From the NCBI RefSeq assembly GCF_000519325.1, contig NZ_KI912613.1, forward strand, positions 3,863,859 through 3,927,858: a DNA stretch of 64,000 nucleotides. The letters run 5' to 3'. Positions 8,144 through 16,627 of the stretch are shown here, piece after piece (position 1 is the stretch's first letter; every line of letters begins with the position of its first letter). A program made the position numbers and the translations under genes. This stretch comes from Patulibacter minatonensis DSM 18081. Its GTDB lineage: Bacteria; Actinomycetota; Thermoleophilia; Solirubrobacterales; Solirubrobacteraceae. The notes under the pieces are model-generated. The model saw only the letters and a program-made list of their open reading frames with translations, was not told the DNA's origin and did not search any database.

Positions 8144-9183
8144 ATCGCCTCCATGGCGGAGGCGAGCTCGCGCAACTGGGCGATCCGGCCATCACGGGTG
8201 ACGGTGGCCGGCGTGACCACGACCGTGTCGACCCCGGCGGAGGCGAAGACCCGCAGGCGCTCGGTGACCTCCTCACGCGTGCCGAAGAGGTTCAGCTCCT
8301 TCAGGAGCTCCATCGGGACCGCCTGCATGGCCTCGAGCTTCTTGCCCTCGAGGTAGAGGTCCTGGACCTCCTTGGCGGCCTCCTCGTACCCGTAGCGGCT
8401 GACGGCGGCGTTGTAGAAGTTCTTCTCCCGCGAGCCCATCCCGCCGACGTAGAGCGCCGACATCCCGCGCATCATGCCCTCCGCGGCCTGGTCCGGGTCG
8501 GGGCCGATGTGGAGCGTCGTCGACGGACAGACCTTGACGGCGGAGCGGTCGCGCCCGGCGGCGTCGAGGCCCTCCCACAGGGGCTGGAGCGCCGTCTCGA
8601 AGTGCTCGGGCGAGAACATCATCGGCAGCAGGCCGTCGGCGATCTCGCCGACGAGCTTCGTGTTGTTCGGCCCGATCGCGGCGATGTAGACCGGGATCTC
8701 GTCCTGGACCGGCGCGATGGTGAGCTTCAGCGCCTTGCCGGGGCCGTCGGGCAGCGGCAGGTCGATCGTCTTGCCGTGGTACTCGAGCCGCTCGCGGCGC
8801 AGGGCCTGGCGGACGACCTCGACGTACTCGCGGGTCCGCAGGAGCTGCTTGCCGAAGCGCTGCCCGTGCCAGCCCTCGGCGACCTGCGGGCCCGACGTGC
8901 CGAGCCCGAGGATGAACCGGCCGTCGCTGAGGTTGTCCAGCGTCGCGGCGGCCATCGCCGTCATCGCGGGTGACCGGGCGGGCATCTGCATGATCGCGGA
9001 GCCGATCTTGATCGTCGACGTCTGGCCCGCGAGCCAGCCGAGGATCGAGACCGTGTCCGACCCGTACGCCTCGGCGGCGAAGACGGAGTCGTACCCGAGG
9101 CGCTCGGCCTCCTGGACGATGTCGAGCTGGTCCTGGCCCGACAGGCCGAGCCCCCAGTAGCCGATCTGGATCCCGAGCTTCAT
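8140..9183 (-). CDS. LLM-class flavin-dependent oxidoreductase (probably F420-dependent)
   Basis: 347 residues. The fold is the luciferase-like TIM barrel: MKLGIQIGYWGLG at the N-terminus, AERLGYDSVFAAEAYGSD, ATLDNLSDGRFILGLGTSGPQ and a C-terminal TVVVTPATV. These are family hallmarks of F420- or FMN-using hydride-transfer enzymes; the substrate cannot be told. A TTG lies two codons upstream, but ATG 9183 has GGGAG seven bases before it, so I start there. The downstream glycosyltransferase overlaps it by four bases (CTGA), suggesting one transcript and perhaps one modification pathway. Confidence 0.9.
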   Translation of the reverse strand: MKLGIQIGYWGLGLSGQDQLDIVQEAERLGYDSVFAAEAYGSDTVSILGWLAGQTSTIKIGSAIMQMPARSPAMTAMAAATLDNLSDGRFILGLGTSGPQVAEGWHGQRFGKQLLRTREYVEVVRQALRRERLEYHGKTIDLPLPDGPGKALKLTIAPVQDEIPVYIAAIGPNNTKLVGEIADGLLPMMFSPEHFETALQPLWEGLDAAGRDRSAVKVCPSTTLHIGPDPDQAAEGMMRGMSALYVGGMGSREKNFYNAAVSRYGYEEAAKEVQDLYLEGKKLEAMQAVPMELLKELNLFGTREEVTERLRVFASAGVDTVVVTPATVTRDGRIAQLRELASAMEAI

Positions 9184-9238
9184 CTGCAATCTCCCGTTCA
9201 GCAGGGCGTACGCCGTTGCTTCTTGACGCGGGCCGACC

Positions 9239-9244
9239 TACCTT
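9239..9244 (+). promoter_or_regulatory. Candidate -10 element for the 9320 gene
   Basis: TACCTT, matching the TAnnnT -10 type seen throughout the window. It would start transcription near 9251 and leave a leader of about 70 bases. TTGACG at 9223-9228 is too close (10 bases) to act as its -35. Confidence 0.35.
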
Positions 9245-9319
9245 GGATCGGCCGCCGCGGTGCCCTCGCACTCTATTCGAGGGCCACCCGCACGACCCGA
9301 AGCAAGGACCGCCGCCTCC

Positions 9320-9940
9320 ATGTCCCGCAACACCCTGATCCAGGACCTCCGGAACACCATCGACTGCATGCCGATGCACACCCGCGTCGCGATGCTGCAG
9401 GGCGTCCGCGAGGAGAACATCATCGTCGGGGCCTACACCGACGGCACCGGCGGGGTCTGCCCGATGCTCGCCGCCCACCGTCGCGGCGGCCGCACGACCT
9501 TCATCCAGTTCGCCCGCACCTGGGACCGCTTCACCAAGGCGCCCCGCACGGGTTCACGGCCCGCCAAGACGCGCGAGCTGCAGATCCTGGCCCGCCACCT
9601 GGAGGCCTCGATCGAGGCCGAGTCCGAGGTCATCACGGCCTCCGAGATGGGCGCCGCGATCGCCGAGCACCGCGCGCTCGTCGAGCGTCGCAAGGTCGAG
9701 GAGACCGCGGCCGCCAAGCGCGCCCGCCGCCGCGAGCGCACCGCCGTCTCCGCCGCGCCGTCGCGCCTGCCGTCCTGGATGCGTCCCGTCGGCTCCGTCG
9801 AGGAGTACGAGCGCGCCCTCGAGGAGGTCGGCCGCCAGAAGGTGCGCCTCGGCCTCGTCGGCGACACCGCCGGCCCCGTCGACGTCGACGCCCCGCTGCC
9901 CCACGAGCAGGAGCAGCACGGCACGTACATCGCCGGCTGA
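9320..9940 (+). CDS. Conserved hypothetical protein with basic coiled region
   Basis: 206 residues from ATG 9320. The upstream in-frame part is Pro/Arg-rich, so it was not used. The N-terminal 70 residues (DCMPMHTRVAMLQGV, DGTGGVCPMLAAHRRGGRT) look like a small ordered domain. The middle is a strongly charged helix rich in A, E, R and K, and the C-terminus is acidic. There is no signal peptide or membrane helix. I do not recognise the family; clean codon bias and a strong terminator directly behind it argue for a well expressed housekeeping-like gene. Confidence 0.75.
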   Translation: MSRNTLIQDLRNTIDCMPMHTRVAMLQGVREENIIVGAYTDGTGGVCPMLAAHRRGGRTTFIQFARTWDRFTKAPRTGSRPAKTRELQILARHLEASIEAESEVITASEMGAAIAEHRALVERRKVEETAAAKRARRRERTAVSAAPSRLPSWMRPVGSVEEYERALEEVGRQKVRLGLVGDTAGPVDVDAPLPHEQEQHGTYIAG

Positions 9941-9983
9941 GCGACGACGCGCGCCGGTCGGCGCGCGTCACGGCAGGACCCTG

Positions 9984-10015
9984 CGGCCCCCGGATCCCGG
10001 GGGCCGTCGTCGTTC
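9984..10015 (+). terminator. Rho-independent terminator
   Basis: Perfect 10-bp stem CGGCCCCCGG / CCGGGGGCCG with loop ATC, followed by TCGTCGTTCC. It lies 44 bases after the stop of the 9320-9940 gene. Confidence 0.85.
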
Positions 10016-10077
10016 CCGCGAGGCGTCCCGCGGCCGTCGGGCGCATCCCGTGGGGCGCCCGCGACGTAGGTCCTGAC

Positions 10078-10383
10078 ATGAGCTCCGCCCGGCGTCAGCT
10101 GCTCCGCCGGACGGCGATCGCGATCCTCCTCTTCGGGTCGGGCATCGCGGCGTTCGTCTACGTGATCGCCACGTCGCGCGACCTCGCGGACGGGAACCCG
10201 CAGCCCGGCGAGCGCTGCATCTACCGCGCCGCCAGCGGCGAGGAGCTCTGCGGCGAGCGGGCCCGCAGCTTCTGCGTCGCGACGAGGGACCGCCGTGCGT
10301 CGGACGACCGGACCGCCCGGGACGCGTGCGACACCGTGCTGCGGGCACCCACCACGACGCGGGAGACCGTCCCGGAGGGGTGA
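10078..10383 (+). CDS. Small membrane-anchored, cysteine-containing protein
   Basis: 101 residues from ATG 10078. One N-terminal transmembrane helix (about residues 13-32, AIAILLFGSGIAAFVYVIAT) follows a basic patch (RRQLLRR), so the C-terminal domain should lie outside the membrane. That domain holds four cysteines (GERCIYRA, EELCGER, RSFCVAT, RDACDTV), which could form two disulfides. Family unrecognised. Confidence 0.65.
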   Translation: MSSARRQLLRRTAIAILLFGSGIAAFVYVIATSRDLADGNPQPGERCIYRAASGEELCGERARSFCVATRDRRASDDRTARDACDTVLRAPTTTRETVPEG

Positions 10384-10408
10384 GGGTTCCGCGCGGGCGG
10401 TGCGTCCC

Positions 10409-10678
10409 TCAGCGCCTGACCGCGCCGAGCGCACCCGACGCCGCGTAGGCGTAGAAGTCGCCCGAACGCGTGCGCCGCAGGCGCAGCACGAACGTCATCG
10501 GGAGGTCGCCGGTGATCCGGACCCGGCAGGCGCGCGAGGTCTCGCCCCGCGGCCGGCACCGGTCGACGAAGACCTTCCCGTCGCTCGTCTCCGCGGCCTT
10601 GTCGTAGACCAGGTGCGCGACGTGCCGGACGTCCGCGACCGTCGGCACCGGGACCCTGATGGGGGCGTCGGCGTTCAT
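10409..10678 (-). CDS. Hypothetical small protein
   Basis: 89 residues from ATG 10678. It is basic, with no membrane helix. The segment DRCRPRGETSRACRVRITGD contains two cysteines, and the end GDFYAYAASGALGAVRR is weakly hydrophobic. No family is recognised. It is kept because codon usage is typical and nothing better covers the stretch. It is convergent with the small membrane gene. Confidence 0.45.
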   Translation of the reverse strand: MNADAPIRVPVPTVADVRHVAHLVYDKAAETSDGKVFVDRCRPRGETSRACRVRITGDLPMTFVLRLRRTRSGDFYAYAASGALGAVRR

Positions 10679-10891
10679 GATCCCGTCTCCGTCGTCCGCG
10701 TCCGAGGACGTGTCCGGCCGGCCTCCGCCGGCCCCCGCTTCCGTGTGTCGATCATGCGCCGGTGATCGGCAGCGCCCTGCGCTTCATGAGGGTGGCTGGC
10801 CCCTTGGCCTGCGACGTGGGGACCGGCACGCCGCGGGTCGCGCCCCGTGATGGTGGCGGGGCAGGCGCCCCGTGCACAGGTTCCGCGCGGA
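10679..10891. other. Intergenic stretch before tRNA-Met
   Basis: About 210 bases without a credible gene. Open frames here are shadows. The leftward end probably carries the 3' processing region of tRNA-Met and the upstream region of the small hypothetical gene; no clear -10 or terminator hairpin stands out. Confidence 0.4.
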
Positions 10892-10964
10892 TGGGCCGGG
10901 CGGGACTCGAACCCGCATCGGACGAATTATGAGTTCGCTGCTCTGACCATTGAGCTACCGGCCC
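10892..10964 (-). tRNA. tRNA-Met (anticodon CAT), elongator type
   Basis: The reverse strand forms a cloverleaf: acceptor GGGCCGG/CCGGCCC, D-arm AGCTCAATGGTCAGAGC, anticodon stem GCGAA/TTCGT around loop CTCATAA, and T-arm GCGGGTTCGAGTCCCGC. The standard acceptor pairing and AGCTC D-stem fit the elongator rather than the initiator. tRNA-Ile2 (also CAT before lysidine modification) cannot be fully excluded. Confidence 0.9.
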
Positions 10965-11100
10965 GACGGTCCCGGAGGAGCGCCGGGGACGAAGCCTGCC
11001 AGAGCAGGCCGACGGGGGCGGCGGCGCAGTGGTGCGGGAGCGGGACCGCGCCACGGTACGCTCCCGGTCTCGCCGGTCCCGGGACGCGGCGGTGCATCCC

Positions 11101-11469
11101 ATGGCCGGCTACCTCCAACTCGCCCAAGCGGCTCGGGCGGCCCACGCGCGCATCCGCACGGCCCAGGAGCTCGAGGCACGCTGGAAGGCGCTCGACCCCG
11201 GCGCGCGGGAAGAGGCCCGGGCGGAGTGGGCGAGCCTCAAGACGGCGCTGGCCGCCGTCCGGAACCGCCTCACCGACGGGCCGAAGGGTTTCGTCCGCGG
11301 CTTCGGCGCCGGGTACCGCGGCGAGGAGGTCGACCCGGTCCCCGAGTCGCGACCGCTGATCGAGGTCGTCCGCGACCTCCACGCCGCGACGGACGCGCTG
11401 CGCACGAAGCTCGAGGCGCTCCCGGACCCCGGGGACGCTCCGAACGCTCTGGGTGGCGGCGACCCGTAG
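11101..11469 (+). CDS. Small helical protein, unknown function
   Basis: 122 residues starting at ATG 11101. The first half is helical and charged (LAQAARAAHARIRTAQELEARW, AREEARAEWASLKTALAAV), then GPKGFVRGFGAGYRGEEV and a second helix. There is no membrane segment. A TACGCT hexamer at 11055-11060 could be its -10, giving a leader of roughly 35 bases. Family unrecognised. Confidence 0.55.
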   Translation: MAGYLQLAQAARAAHARIRTAQELEARWKALDPGAREEARAEWASLKTALAAVRNRLTDGPKGFVRGFGAGYRGEEVDPVPESRPLIEVVRDLHAATDALRTKLEALPDPGDAPNALGGGDP

Positions 11470-11565
11470 CCCGGCCGCGGCGGGCCGCTCCCGAGCCCCT
11501 CCCGCGGAAAAACCGGCCGGTGCGGGAAGGACTTCCACGGCCCACCGCCAATCAGGTCATCGCCC

Positions 11566-12450
11566 ATGAAGCGCACGGCCTCCTCTTCCACGACCGCACT
11601 CGCGCCGATCGTCGATCACCAGACGCTCACCGAGTACATCCAGTCCCGATTCGACGAATTCTCCCGGTCGCAGAAGGACGTCGCGCAGTACATCGTCGAC
11701 CATCTCGACGAGGTCGCGTTCCAGACCGCGGAGGAGCTCGCCCGGCGCGCGAACACGTCCAGCTCGACGGTCGTCCGCTTCAGCCAGGCGCTGGGCTTCC
11801 ACGGCTTCCCGGACCTCCAGGACGCGGCCCGCGACGAGTACCGCCGCCGGGTCGAGGCCCGCGGGGTCGGCGGGTCCGGCGCCTCCGAGCCCGAGCCGCT
11901 CTTCGGCCTGGACCAGAGCCCGGGCGAGGCGTCGATCGCCGCCGACCACCTCGCCGTCGAGGAGACTGCGCGCCGGGTCTCGCGCAGCGTCCTGGACGCC
12001 GCGGTGGAGGAGATCGGCAAGGCCGACCGCGTGATCATCGTCGCGGCCGACCAGGTCGCCTACTTCGGCACGTACTTCCGCCACCTCCTGATGCTGCTGG
12101 GCATCCCGACGGACATCGTCGCCAGCCACGCCCAGGAGGGCCGGGCCCGCCTGGCGCGCCTGGACGAGAACGCGGTCCTCATCGGCATCACCGCCGGTCG
12201 GGCGCACCCACTGGTCGTCCGCTCGCTGCAGCTCGCCCGTCACCGCCGCGCCACGACGATCGCGATCACCGACGCGACGTTGTCCGAGGCCGCGAAGCTC
12301 GCGCAGCACAGCCTCTTCTACTCGAGCAACAGCCCGTCGTTCGTGCGCTCGCACGTCGCCCTGCTGTCGCTGCTGCAGGCGATGGCGCAGGGCGTCTACG
12401 CCAACGACGGCGCCCGCGCCGACCGCATCCGCGCCTACCGCCTGAAGTAG
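11566..12450 (+). CDS. MurR/RpiR-family transcriptional regulator
   Basis: 294 residues with two expected domains. The N-terminal helix-turn-helix (about residues 20-95) reads SQKDVAQYIVDHLDEVAFQTAEELARRANTSSSTVVRFSQALGF in successive parts and matches the RpiR HTH signature (AEELA, SSSTVVRF). The C-terminal SIS domain (about 130-265) binds phosphosugars and contains IIVAADQVAYFGTYFRHLL and LIGITAGRAHPLVVRSLQLA. Family members control amino-sugar or pentose genes in response to sugar phosphates; the target here is unknown. It is transcribed toward pdxST, but with an 84-base gap and a separate promoter. Confidence 0.92.
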   Translation: MKRTASSSTTALAPIVDHQTLTEYIQSRFDEFSRSQKDVAQYIVDHLDEVAFQTAEELARRANTSSSTVVRFSQALGFHGFPDLQDAARDEYRRRVEARGVGGSGASEPEPLFGLDQSPGEASIAADHLAVEETARRVSRSVLDAAVEEIGKADRVIIVAADQVAYFGTYFRHLLMLLGIPTDIVASHAQEGRARLARLDENAVLIGITAGRAHPLVVRSLQLARHRRATTIAITDATLSEAAKLAQHSLFYSSNSPSFVRSHVALLSLLQAMAQGVYANDGARADRIRAYRLK

Positions 12451-12503
12451 CGGGCGGTCCGTCGCGCGGACACCGTCGGCGCGCGACACCACGACGAGGG
12501 GCC

Positions 12504-12526
12504 CGAACGTCCGTTCCTGCCAGAAT
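12504..12526 (+). promoter_or_regulatory. pdxST promoter with inverted-repeat operator
   Basis: CAGAAT at 12521-12526 lies eight bases before the pdxS ATG, the leaderless spacing seen at other genes here. Just upstream, GAACG-TC-CGTTC (12505-12516) is a perfect inverted repeat around a 2-base centre, well placed for a regulator to block the promoter. It resembles, but does not meet, the SOS box consensus. Confidence 0.5.
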
Positions 12527-12534
12527 CCGGCGGG

Positions 12535-13419
12535 ATGCGCGACGAATCCACACCCCGTGTCAAGACCGGCCTCGCGGAGATGCTCCGCGGCGGGGTGATC
12601 ATGGACGTGATCGACGCCGAGCAGGCGAAGATCGCGGAGGCCGCCGGCGCGACCGCCGTGATGGCGCTGGAGCGCGTGCCTTCAGACATCCGTCGTGACG
12701 GCGGCGTCGCCCGCATGAGCGACCCGCAGATGATCAAGGAGATCCAGGAGGCCGTCTCCATCCCCGTGATGGCGAAGGCCCGGATCGGCCACTTCGTCGA
12801 GGCGCAGGTCCTCGAGGCCCTCGAGGTCGACTACATCGACGAGTCCGAGGTCCTCACCCCGGCCGACGAGGCCAACCACATCGACAAGTGGGCCTTCGAG
12901 GTCCCGTTCGTCTGCGGCGCCACCAACCTGGGCGAGGCCCTGCGCCGCATCGCCGAGGGTGCCTGCATGATCCGCTCCAAGGGCGAGGCCGGCACCGGCG
13001 ACGTCGTCGAGGCCGTCCGCCACATCCGCGCGATCCGCGGCGACATCAAGCGCCTGTCGGGCATGGACGGCGGCGAGCTCGCCACGGCCGCCAAGAACCA
13101 CCAGGCGCCGCTCGAGCTCGTCCGCTGGGTCGCGGCCAACGGCAAGCTGCCCGTCCCGCTGTTCTCCGCCGGCGGCATCGCGACCCCGGCCGACGCCGCG
13201 CTGATGATGCAGCTCGGCGCCGAGTCGGTGTTCGTCGGCTCGGGCATCTTCAAGTCCGAGGACCCGCAGCGCCGCGCCGAGCGCGTCGTGATGGCGACCA
13301 CGCACTTCCAGGACCCCGCGAAGGTGATGGAGGCCTCGACGGGCCTCGGTCGCGCGATGGACTCGCTGGAGGCCCGCAAGCTCGGCGAGGACCAGGTCTT
13401 CGCCGGTCGCGGGTGGTAG
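12535..13419 (+). CDS. pdxS: Pyridoxal 5'-phosphate synthase, lyase subunit PdxS
   Basis: 294 residues, the usual length. PdxS condenses ribose 5-phosphate, glyceraldehyde 3-phosphate and ammonia into PLP, in a dodecamer fed by PdxT. The sequence is highly conserved: [31 protein letters not shown] with the catalytic lysine, [11 protein letters not shown], the second catalytic lysine in [14 protein letters not shown], and [18 protein letters not shown] near the phosphate site. The start is ATG 12535, probably leaderless. Its last seven bases overlap the start of pdxT, so the two subunits are made together. Confidence 0.98.
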   Translation: MRDESTPRVKTGLAEMLRGGVIMDVIDAEQAKIAEAAGATAVMALERVPSDIRRDGGVARMSDPQMIKEIQEAVSIPVMAKARIGHFVEAQVLEALEVDYIDESEVLTPADEANHIDKWAFEVPFVCGATNLGEALRRIAEGACMIRSKGEAGTGDVVEAVRHIRAIRGDIKRLSGMDGGELATAAKNHQAPLELVRWVAANGKLPVPLFSAGGIATPADAALMMQLGAESVFVGSGIFKSEDPQRRAERVVMATTHFQDPAKVMEASTGLGRAMDSLEARKLGEDQVFAGRGW

Positions 13420-13976
13420 CCCCGACGATCGGGATCCTCGCGCTGCAGGGGGGCGTGCAGGAGCACGCCGCCCACCTGCGCGCGCACGGCGCCGAGGTCC
13501 GTGAGGTCCGCACCCCCGAGGGCCTCGAGGGGCTGGACGCGCTCGTCCTGCCGGGTGGCGAGTCGACGACGATGACCCTCGGCATCGCCCGCGAGGGCCT
13601 CGGCGATCCGCTGCGGGCGTTCGCGGCATCGGGACGACCGCTCTTGGCCACGTGCGCCGGGCTGATCCTGCTGGACCGCGACCACCTCGGCGTCCTGCCG
13701 ATCCGGTGCGAGCGCAACGCGTTCGGGCGGCAGATCCGCTCGTTCGAGGGCGACGTCGACGTCGCCGGCCTCGACGGCGGGCCGCACCACGGCGTCTTCA
13801 TCCGGGCGCCCAAGGTCGTCGAGCACGACGACGACGTCGAGGTCCTCGCGCGCGTCGACGACGCGGTCGTCGGGGTGCGTCGCGGCCCGGTGGAGGGCTA
13901 CGCGTTCCACCCGGAGCTGACCGACGACGGCCGCATCCACGCGGCGTTCGTCGCGCGGGTCCCCGCCGCCGGCTGA
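13413..13976 (+). CDS. pdxT: Pyridoxal 5'-phosphate synthase, glutaminase subunit PdxT
   Basis: 187 residues from GTG 13413, seven bases inside pdxS in another frame. PdxT hydrolyses glutamine and passes ammonia to PdxS. The class I glutaminase triad is present: the nucleophile Cys in [11 protein letters not shown], and His and Glu in [11 protein letters not shown]. The substrate loop [11 protein letters not shown] and the conserved [11 protein letters not shown] are also intact. Together with PdxS this gives the DXP-independent route to vitamin B6, usual in actinobacteria. Confidence 0.97.
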   Translation: MVAPTIGILALQGGVQEHAAHLRAHGAEVREVRTPEGLEGLDALVLPGGESTTMTLGIAREGLGDPLRAFAASGRPLLATCAGLILLDRDHLGVLPIRCERNAFGRQIRSFEGDVDVAGLDGGPHHGVFIRAPKVVEHDDDVEVLARVDDAVVGVRRGPVEGYAFHPELTDDGRIHAAFVARVPAAG

Positions 13977-14010
13977 GCTCGGCGCGGCGCCACCGCGCGC
14001 CGCGGTCGTC

Positions 14011-15573
14011 CTACTTGAGCGGCGGGATCTGGTTCGGGTCGGAGGGAACCGTGGGGATCGTCGGGCGCGGCACGGGGGAGACCGATCCCTCGTCGCGCCC
14101 CGCGAACGCCCCGGCGGCGATCAGCGCCGCGATCAGGACGGCGAGGAGCAGGACGGCGGGGACGCCGAGCTGCCGGACGATCGGCACCTCGAGGATGCGC
14201 CGCCCGGTGGTCGACAGACCGCGTCGCGGGACGGTGGCGGGGACGACCGACGGCTCGACCTCGCGCGACGGTGCGGGCTCGGTGTCCTTCGAGACGGCGG
14301 CCGCGACGGGGACCTCGGTCGTCCGGCCGCGGTCTTCCCGGTTCGTGGCGTCCGGCCGATCGCCGACCTCGGCGCGGTGGTGGTCCTGCGCGTCCGTCTC
14401 CGTGTCGGCGGGGTCCGGGGCGCGCGCGGGCACGGGCACCGGGGCGACCGGCGCCTCGCTGGTCGCGTCCGGTCCGGGAGCGGACGGCGCGTCGCGACGG
14501 TCCGCGGCCGGCTCGGCCGACGCCGGGGCGCTGGTCTGGCCGCGCCGGCGTCGGCGGCGGACGCGGGGCCGGGCCGTCCGCTTCTCGGGGCGCGGGAGGC
14601 CACTGCGTGGGACGGCGTAGCCCAGCGCCTCGGGACCGAGCGGGTCCACGGGCTCGTCGGAGGACGGCGCGTCGCTCCCGGAGCGGGCCGGGGCGTCCCG
14701 CGGACCCGCCTCGTCGACGGGCGGAGCCGGGATGCTCGTCGGCGGGGCCGGGACGCCGGTCGGTGGGGCCGGAACGGCGGTCGGCGGAGTCGGGACGCTC
14801 GTCGGCGGTGCGGGGACGCCGGTCGGCGCCGACCCGGTCGGGCGCGACGTCCCGACGGTCGCCCCACCGCTGAGGTCGGGCAACGAGACGGGCGGCTCGG
14901 GGATGGCCGTGCGGCGCCCGATCGGCGGGGCCGGGGACGCCGCGTCCTCGTCGCCGGACGGCGGGGCGGGCAGGCTCGTGCGGCCGGCCCGTGCGGGGGC
15001 CGCGTCGTGCTCGCGGGGCTCGACTGTCGTCTCGGTGGTCGGGACCGCGAGCGCCATGGCGCTCGCGACCACGCCGACCTCGGTGCCGTCCAGCTCGACG
15101 GTCTCGCCGCCGCGGTAGCCGAGCTCCGCCCGGTCGAACGCGTCGCGGAGCGCGCGGCAGTCCGGGCACTCCTGCAGGTGGTGCACGAGCCGCTCGACGT
15201 CGCCGTCGGGCAGCCGGCCCTCGGTCCACGCGACGAGCAGGCGGGGCATCGCCTCGCACGCCTTCGTGCGCCGTGCGGGCCGCTCGCGGCCCTCGGGGCG
15301 GTACGGGTTCTCCGCGTGGGTGGTCGCCGCGCGCCGCGTGGCGCGCAGCAGCGCGGTCGCGGGGGCCTCGCCGTCGGGATCGGCGGCGCGGGCCAGCCGG
15401 AACGCGGCGAACGCCTCGCCCGTCCCGCGGAGCGCCCGGTCCGGGGTCGCCACGGCGTCGAGGTAGGCCAGGACGCGACCGGCGCGGCGGGAGACGAACG
15501 CGGCGAGCGCGATCGGGTCCGCGGTCGCCGAGGGGTCCTGGGCGTCCGGGGTCGTCTGTGCAGGGGCGGCCAC
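14011..15573 (-). CDS. Zinc-finger anti-sigma-like protein with long Pro-rich linker and C-terminal membrane anchor
   Basis: 520 residues from GTG 15573, seven bases after the -10 hexamer TAGCCT. Residues 1-95 are helical. Residues 104-150 carry a zinc-finger anti-sigma-like motif: C106, then H132-x3-C136-x2-C139 in HHLQECPDC. A very long disordered Pro/Ala/Ser linker follows, including tandem APPTxVP heptads at residues 250-285 and an Arg-rich patch near 335-345. A single transmembrane helix (about 468-491) is close to the C-terminus, leaving about 28 residues outside. Zinc-finger anti-sigma factors hold ECF sigma factors at the membrane, but no sigma gene is adjacent, so the partner is unknown. 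Confidence 0.7.
   Translation of the reverse strand: MAAPAQTTPDAQDPSATADPIALAAFVSRRAGRVLAYLDAVATPDRALRGTGEAFAAFRLARAADPDGEAPATALLRATRRAATTHAENPYRPEGRERPARRTKACEAMPRLLVAWTEGRLPDGDVERLVHHLQECPDCRALRDAFDRAELGYRGGETVELDGTEVGVVASAMALAVPTTETTVEPREHDAAPARAGRTSLPAPPSGDEDAASPAPPIGRRTAIPEPPVSLPDLSGGATVGTSRPTGSAPTGVPAPPTSVPTPPTAVPAPPTGVPAPPTSIPAPPVDEAGPRDAPARSGSDAPSSDEPVDPLGPEALGYAVPRSGLPRPEKRTARPRVRRRRRRGQTSAPASAEPAADRRDAPSAPGPDATSEAPVAPVPVPARAPDPADTETDAQDHHRAEVGDRPDATNREDRGRTTEVPVAAAVSKDTEPAPSREVEPSVVPATVPRRGLSTTGRRILEVPIVRQLGVPAVLLLAVLIAALIAAGAFAGRDEGSVSPVPRPTIPTVPSDPNQIPPLK
14719..14826 (-). repeat. 21-bp tandem repeats encoding Pro-rich heptads
   Basis: About five units of 21 bases encode A-P-P-T-(G/S/A)-V-P with small variations (residues 250-285 of the zinc-finger membrane protein). 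The copies differ at few positions, so copy number may vary between strains. Confidence 0.75.
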
Positions 15574-15580
15574 CGGCGAC

Positions 15581-15586
15581 AGGCTA
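15581..15586 (-). promoter_or_regulatory. -10 element, leaderless spacing
   Basis: TAGCCT on the minus strand, seven bases before the GTG of the zinc-finger membrane protein. Confidence 0.5.
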
Positions 15587-15693
15587 CCCCGTCCGCGCCG
15601 CGCGCACGGGTCGTGGGTGCCGCCTCCCAGACCGCAGGTGAACAGCGTGCGCCACGGACGGCGCCGCCGCGCGGCGATCCCCGGAGTCCCTGC

Positions 15694-16620
15694 TCAGCGC
15701 CGCTCCCCGCCCGACAGCCCGTCCCGGGCGCCGAGCAGGTGGTCGCGGGTCCAGGCCCGGTGCGCGGCCCGGCCCGGTGCCGCACCGAGGAGCGTCCGTC
15801 CGGCGGCGCCGGCCACGTTCAGCGCGGCGGTCGCGGCGGCGACCGCGGGAGAGCGCCGGTCGGCCTGCCAGCGGTACGTGGCGGCCATGTAGCGGCGGGC
15901 CCGTCCGTCACCGAACGCGGTGCCGGTGGCGGCGGCGATCTCGTGGTCGACGTGCGCGTCCGGGACGTACCGGGTCGCCCAGCCCGCCCGGTCCGCGCGC
16001 CAGCAGACGTCGAGGTCCTCCGCGTACATCCACATCAACGGGTCGAAGCCGTCGATGGCGTCCCACGTCGCGCGTCTGACGGCCAGGAACGCGCCGTGCG
16101 CCCAGGGCACGCGGCGCCCCTCGTCGGCGTCCCAGCTGCCCTCCAGGACGAACCGGCGCCGCAGGCCCGCGCTGCGCTCGACGAGCCCGGCGTTGAACGC
16201 GGCCGTGAACCGCAGGCCCGGGAACGGGTGCACGCTGTGCTGGGTCGAGCCGTCGGGGGCCAGCAGGCGCGGAGCGAGGATCCCGGCACCCGGGTCGGCG
16301 GCCCCCGCGCGCTCCAGCGCCTGCAGGGCGCCGGGACGGACGGCGACGTCCGCGTTGGCGGGGCAGATCCACCGGGCCGCGGACCCGCGTGCCCCGAGGT
16401 CGACCGCGGCGCCGAAGCCGAGGTTCGTCCCGGGCTCGACGAGCGCCACGCCCGGGTGCCGCTCGCGGACGAGCGCGGCAGAGCCGTCGCCGGGGGCGTT
16501 GTCGACGACCGCGACCGTCGCGCGCCCGGCGTCCTGCTCCGGGCGCAGCGAGGTCAGGCAGCGGTCCAGGAGCGCCGGCGTCCGGTACGAGACGACGACG
16601 ACGTGGAACGGCGCGGTCAC
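15694..16620 (-). CDS. GT2-family glycosyltransferase (rhamnosyltransferase-like)
   Basis: 308 residues. GT-A fold glycosyltransferases of family 2 add sugars from NDP-sugars to growing surface glycans. The N-terminal strand FHVVVVSYRTPALLDRCLTSL, the VVDNAPGDGS segment, NLGFGAAVDLG and the acidic CPANADV motif give the nucleotide-binding half. GSWDADEGRRVPWAHGAFLAVRR and FDPLMWMYAEDLDVCWR are typical of the rhamnosyltransferase branch. The gene ends before the phosphomannomutase upstream gene stop by only seven bases, so both are probably one transcript for glycan synthesis. Confidence 0.9.
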   Translation of the reverse strand: MTAPFHVVVVSYRTPALLDRCLTSLRPEQDAGRATVAVVDNAPGDGSAALVRERHPGVALVEPGTNLGFGAAVDLGARGSAARWICPANADVAVRPGALQALERAGAADPGAGILAPRLLAPDGSTQHSVHPFPGLRFTAAFNAGLVERSAGLRRRFVLEGSWDADEGRRVPWAHGAFLAVRRATWDAIDGFDPLMWMYAEDLDVCWRADRAGWATRYVPDAHVDHEIAAATGTAFGDGRARRYMAATYRWQADRRSPAVAAATAALNVAGAAGRTLLGAAPGRAAHRAWTRDHLLGARDGLSGGERR

Positions 16621-16627
16621 GGACGGG

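Noticed and set aside
11029-11100. N-terminal extension of the small helical protein
   Set aside because: Arg-rich, non-protein-like and crossing a probable promoter; ATG 11101 is better.
12504-12517. A second LexA box before pdxS
   Set aside because: Two mismatches to the SOS consensus, and pdxST is not an SOS function. Listed only as an unassigned inverted repeat.
14719-14826. A CRISPR-like array
   Set aside because: The 21-base units are contiguous, have no spacers and encode Pro-rich heptads inside a clear gene. No CRISPR array was seen anywhere in the window.
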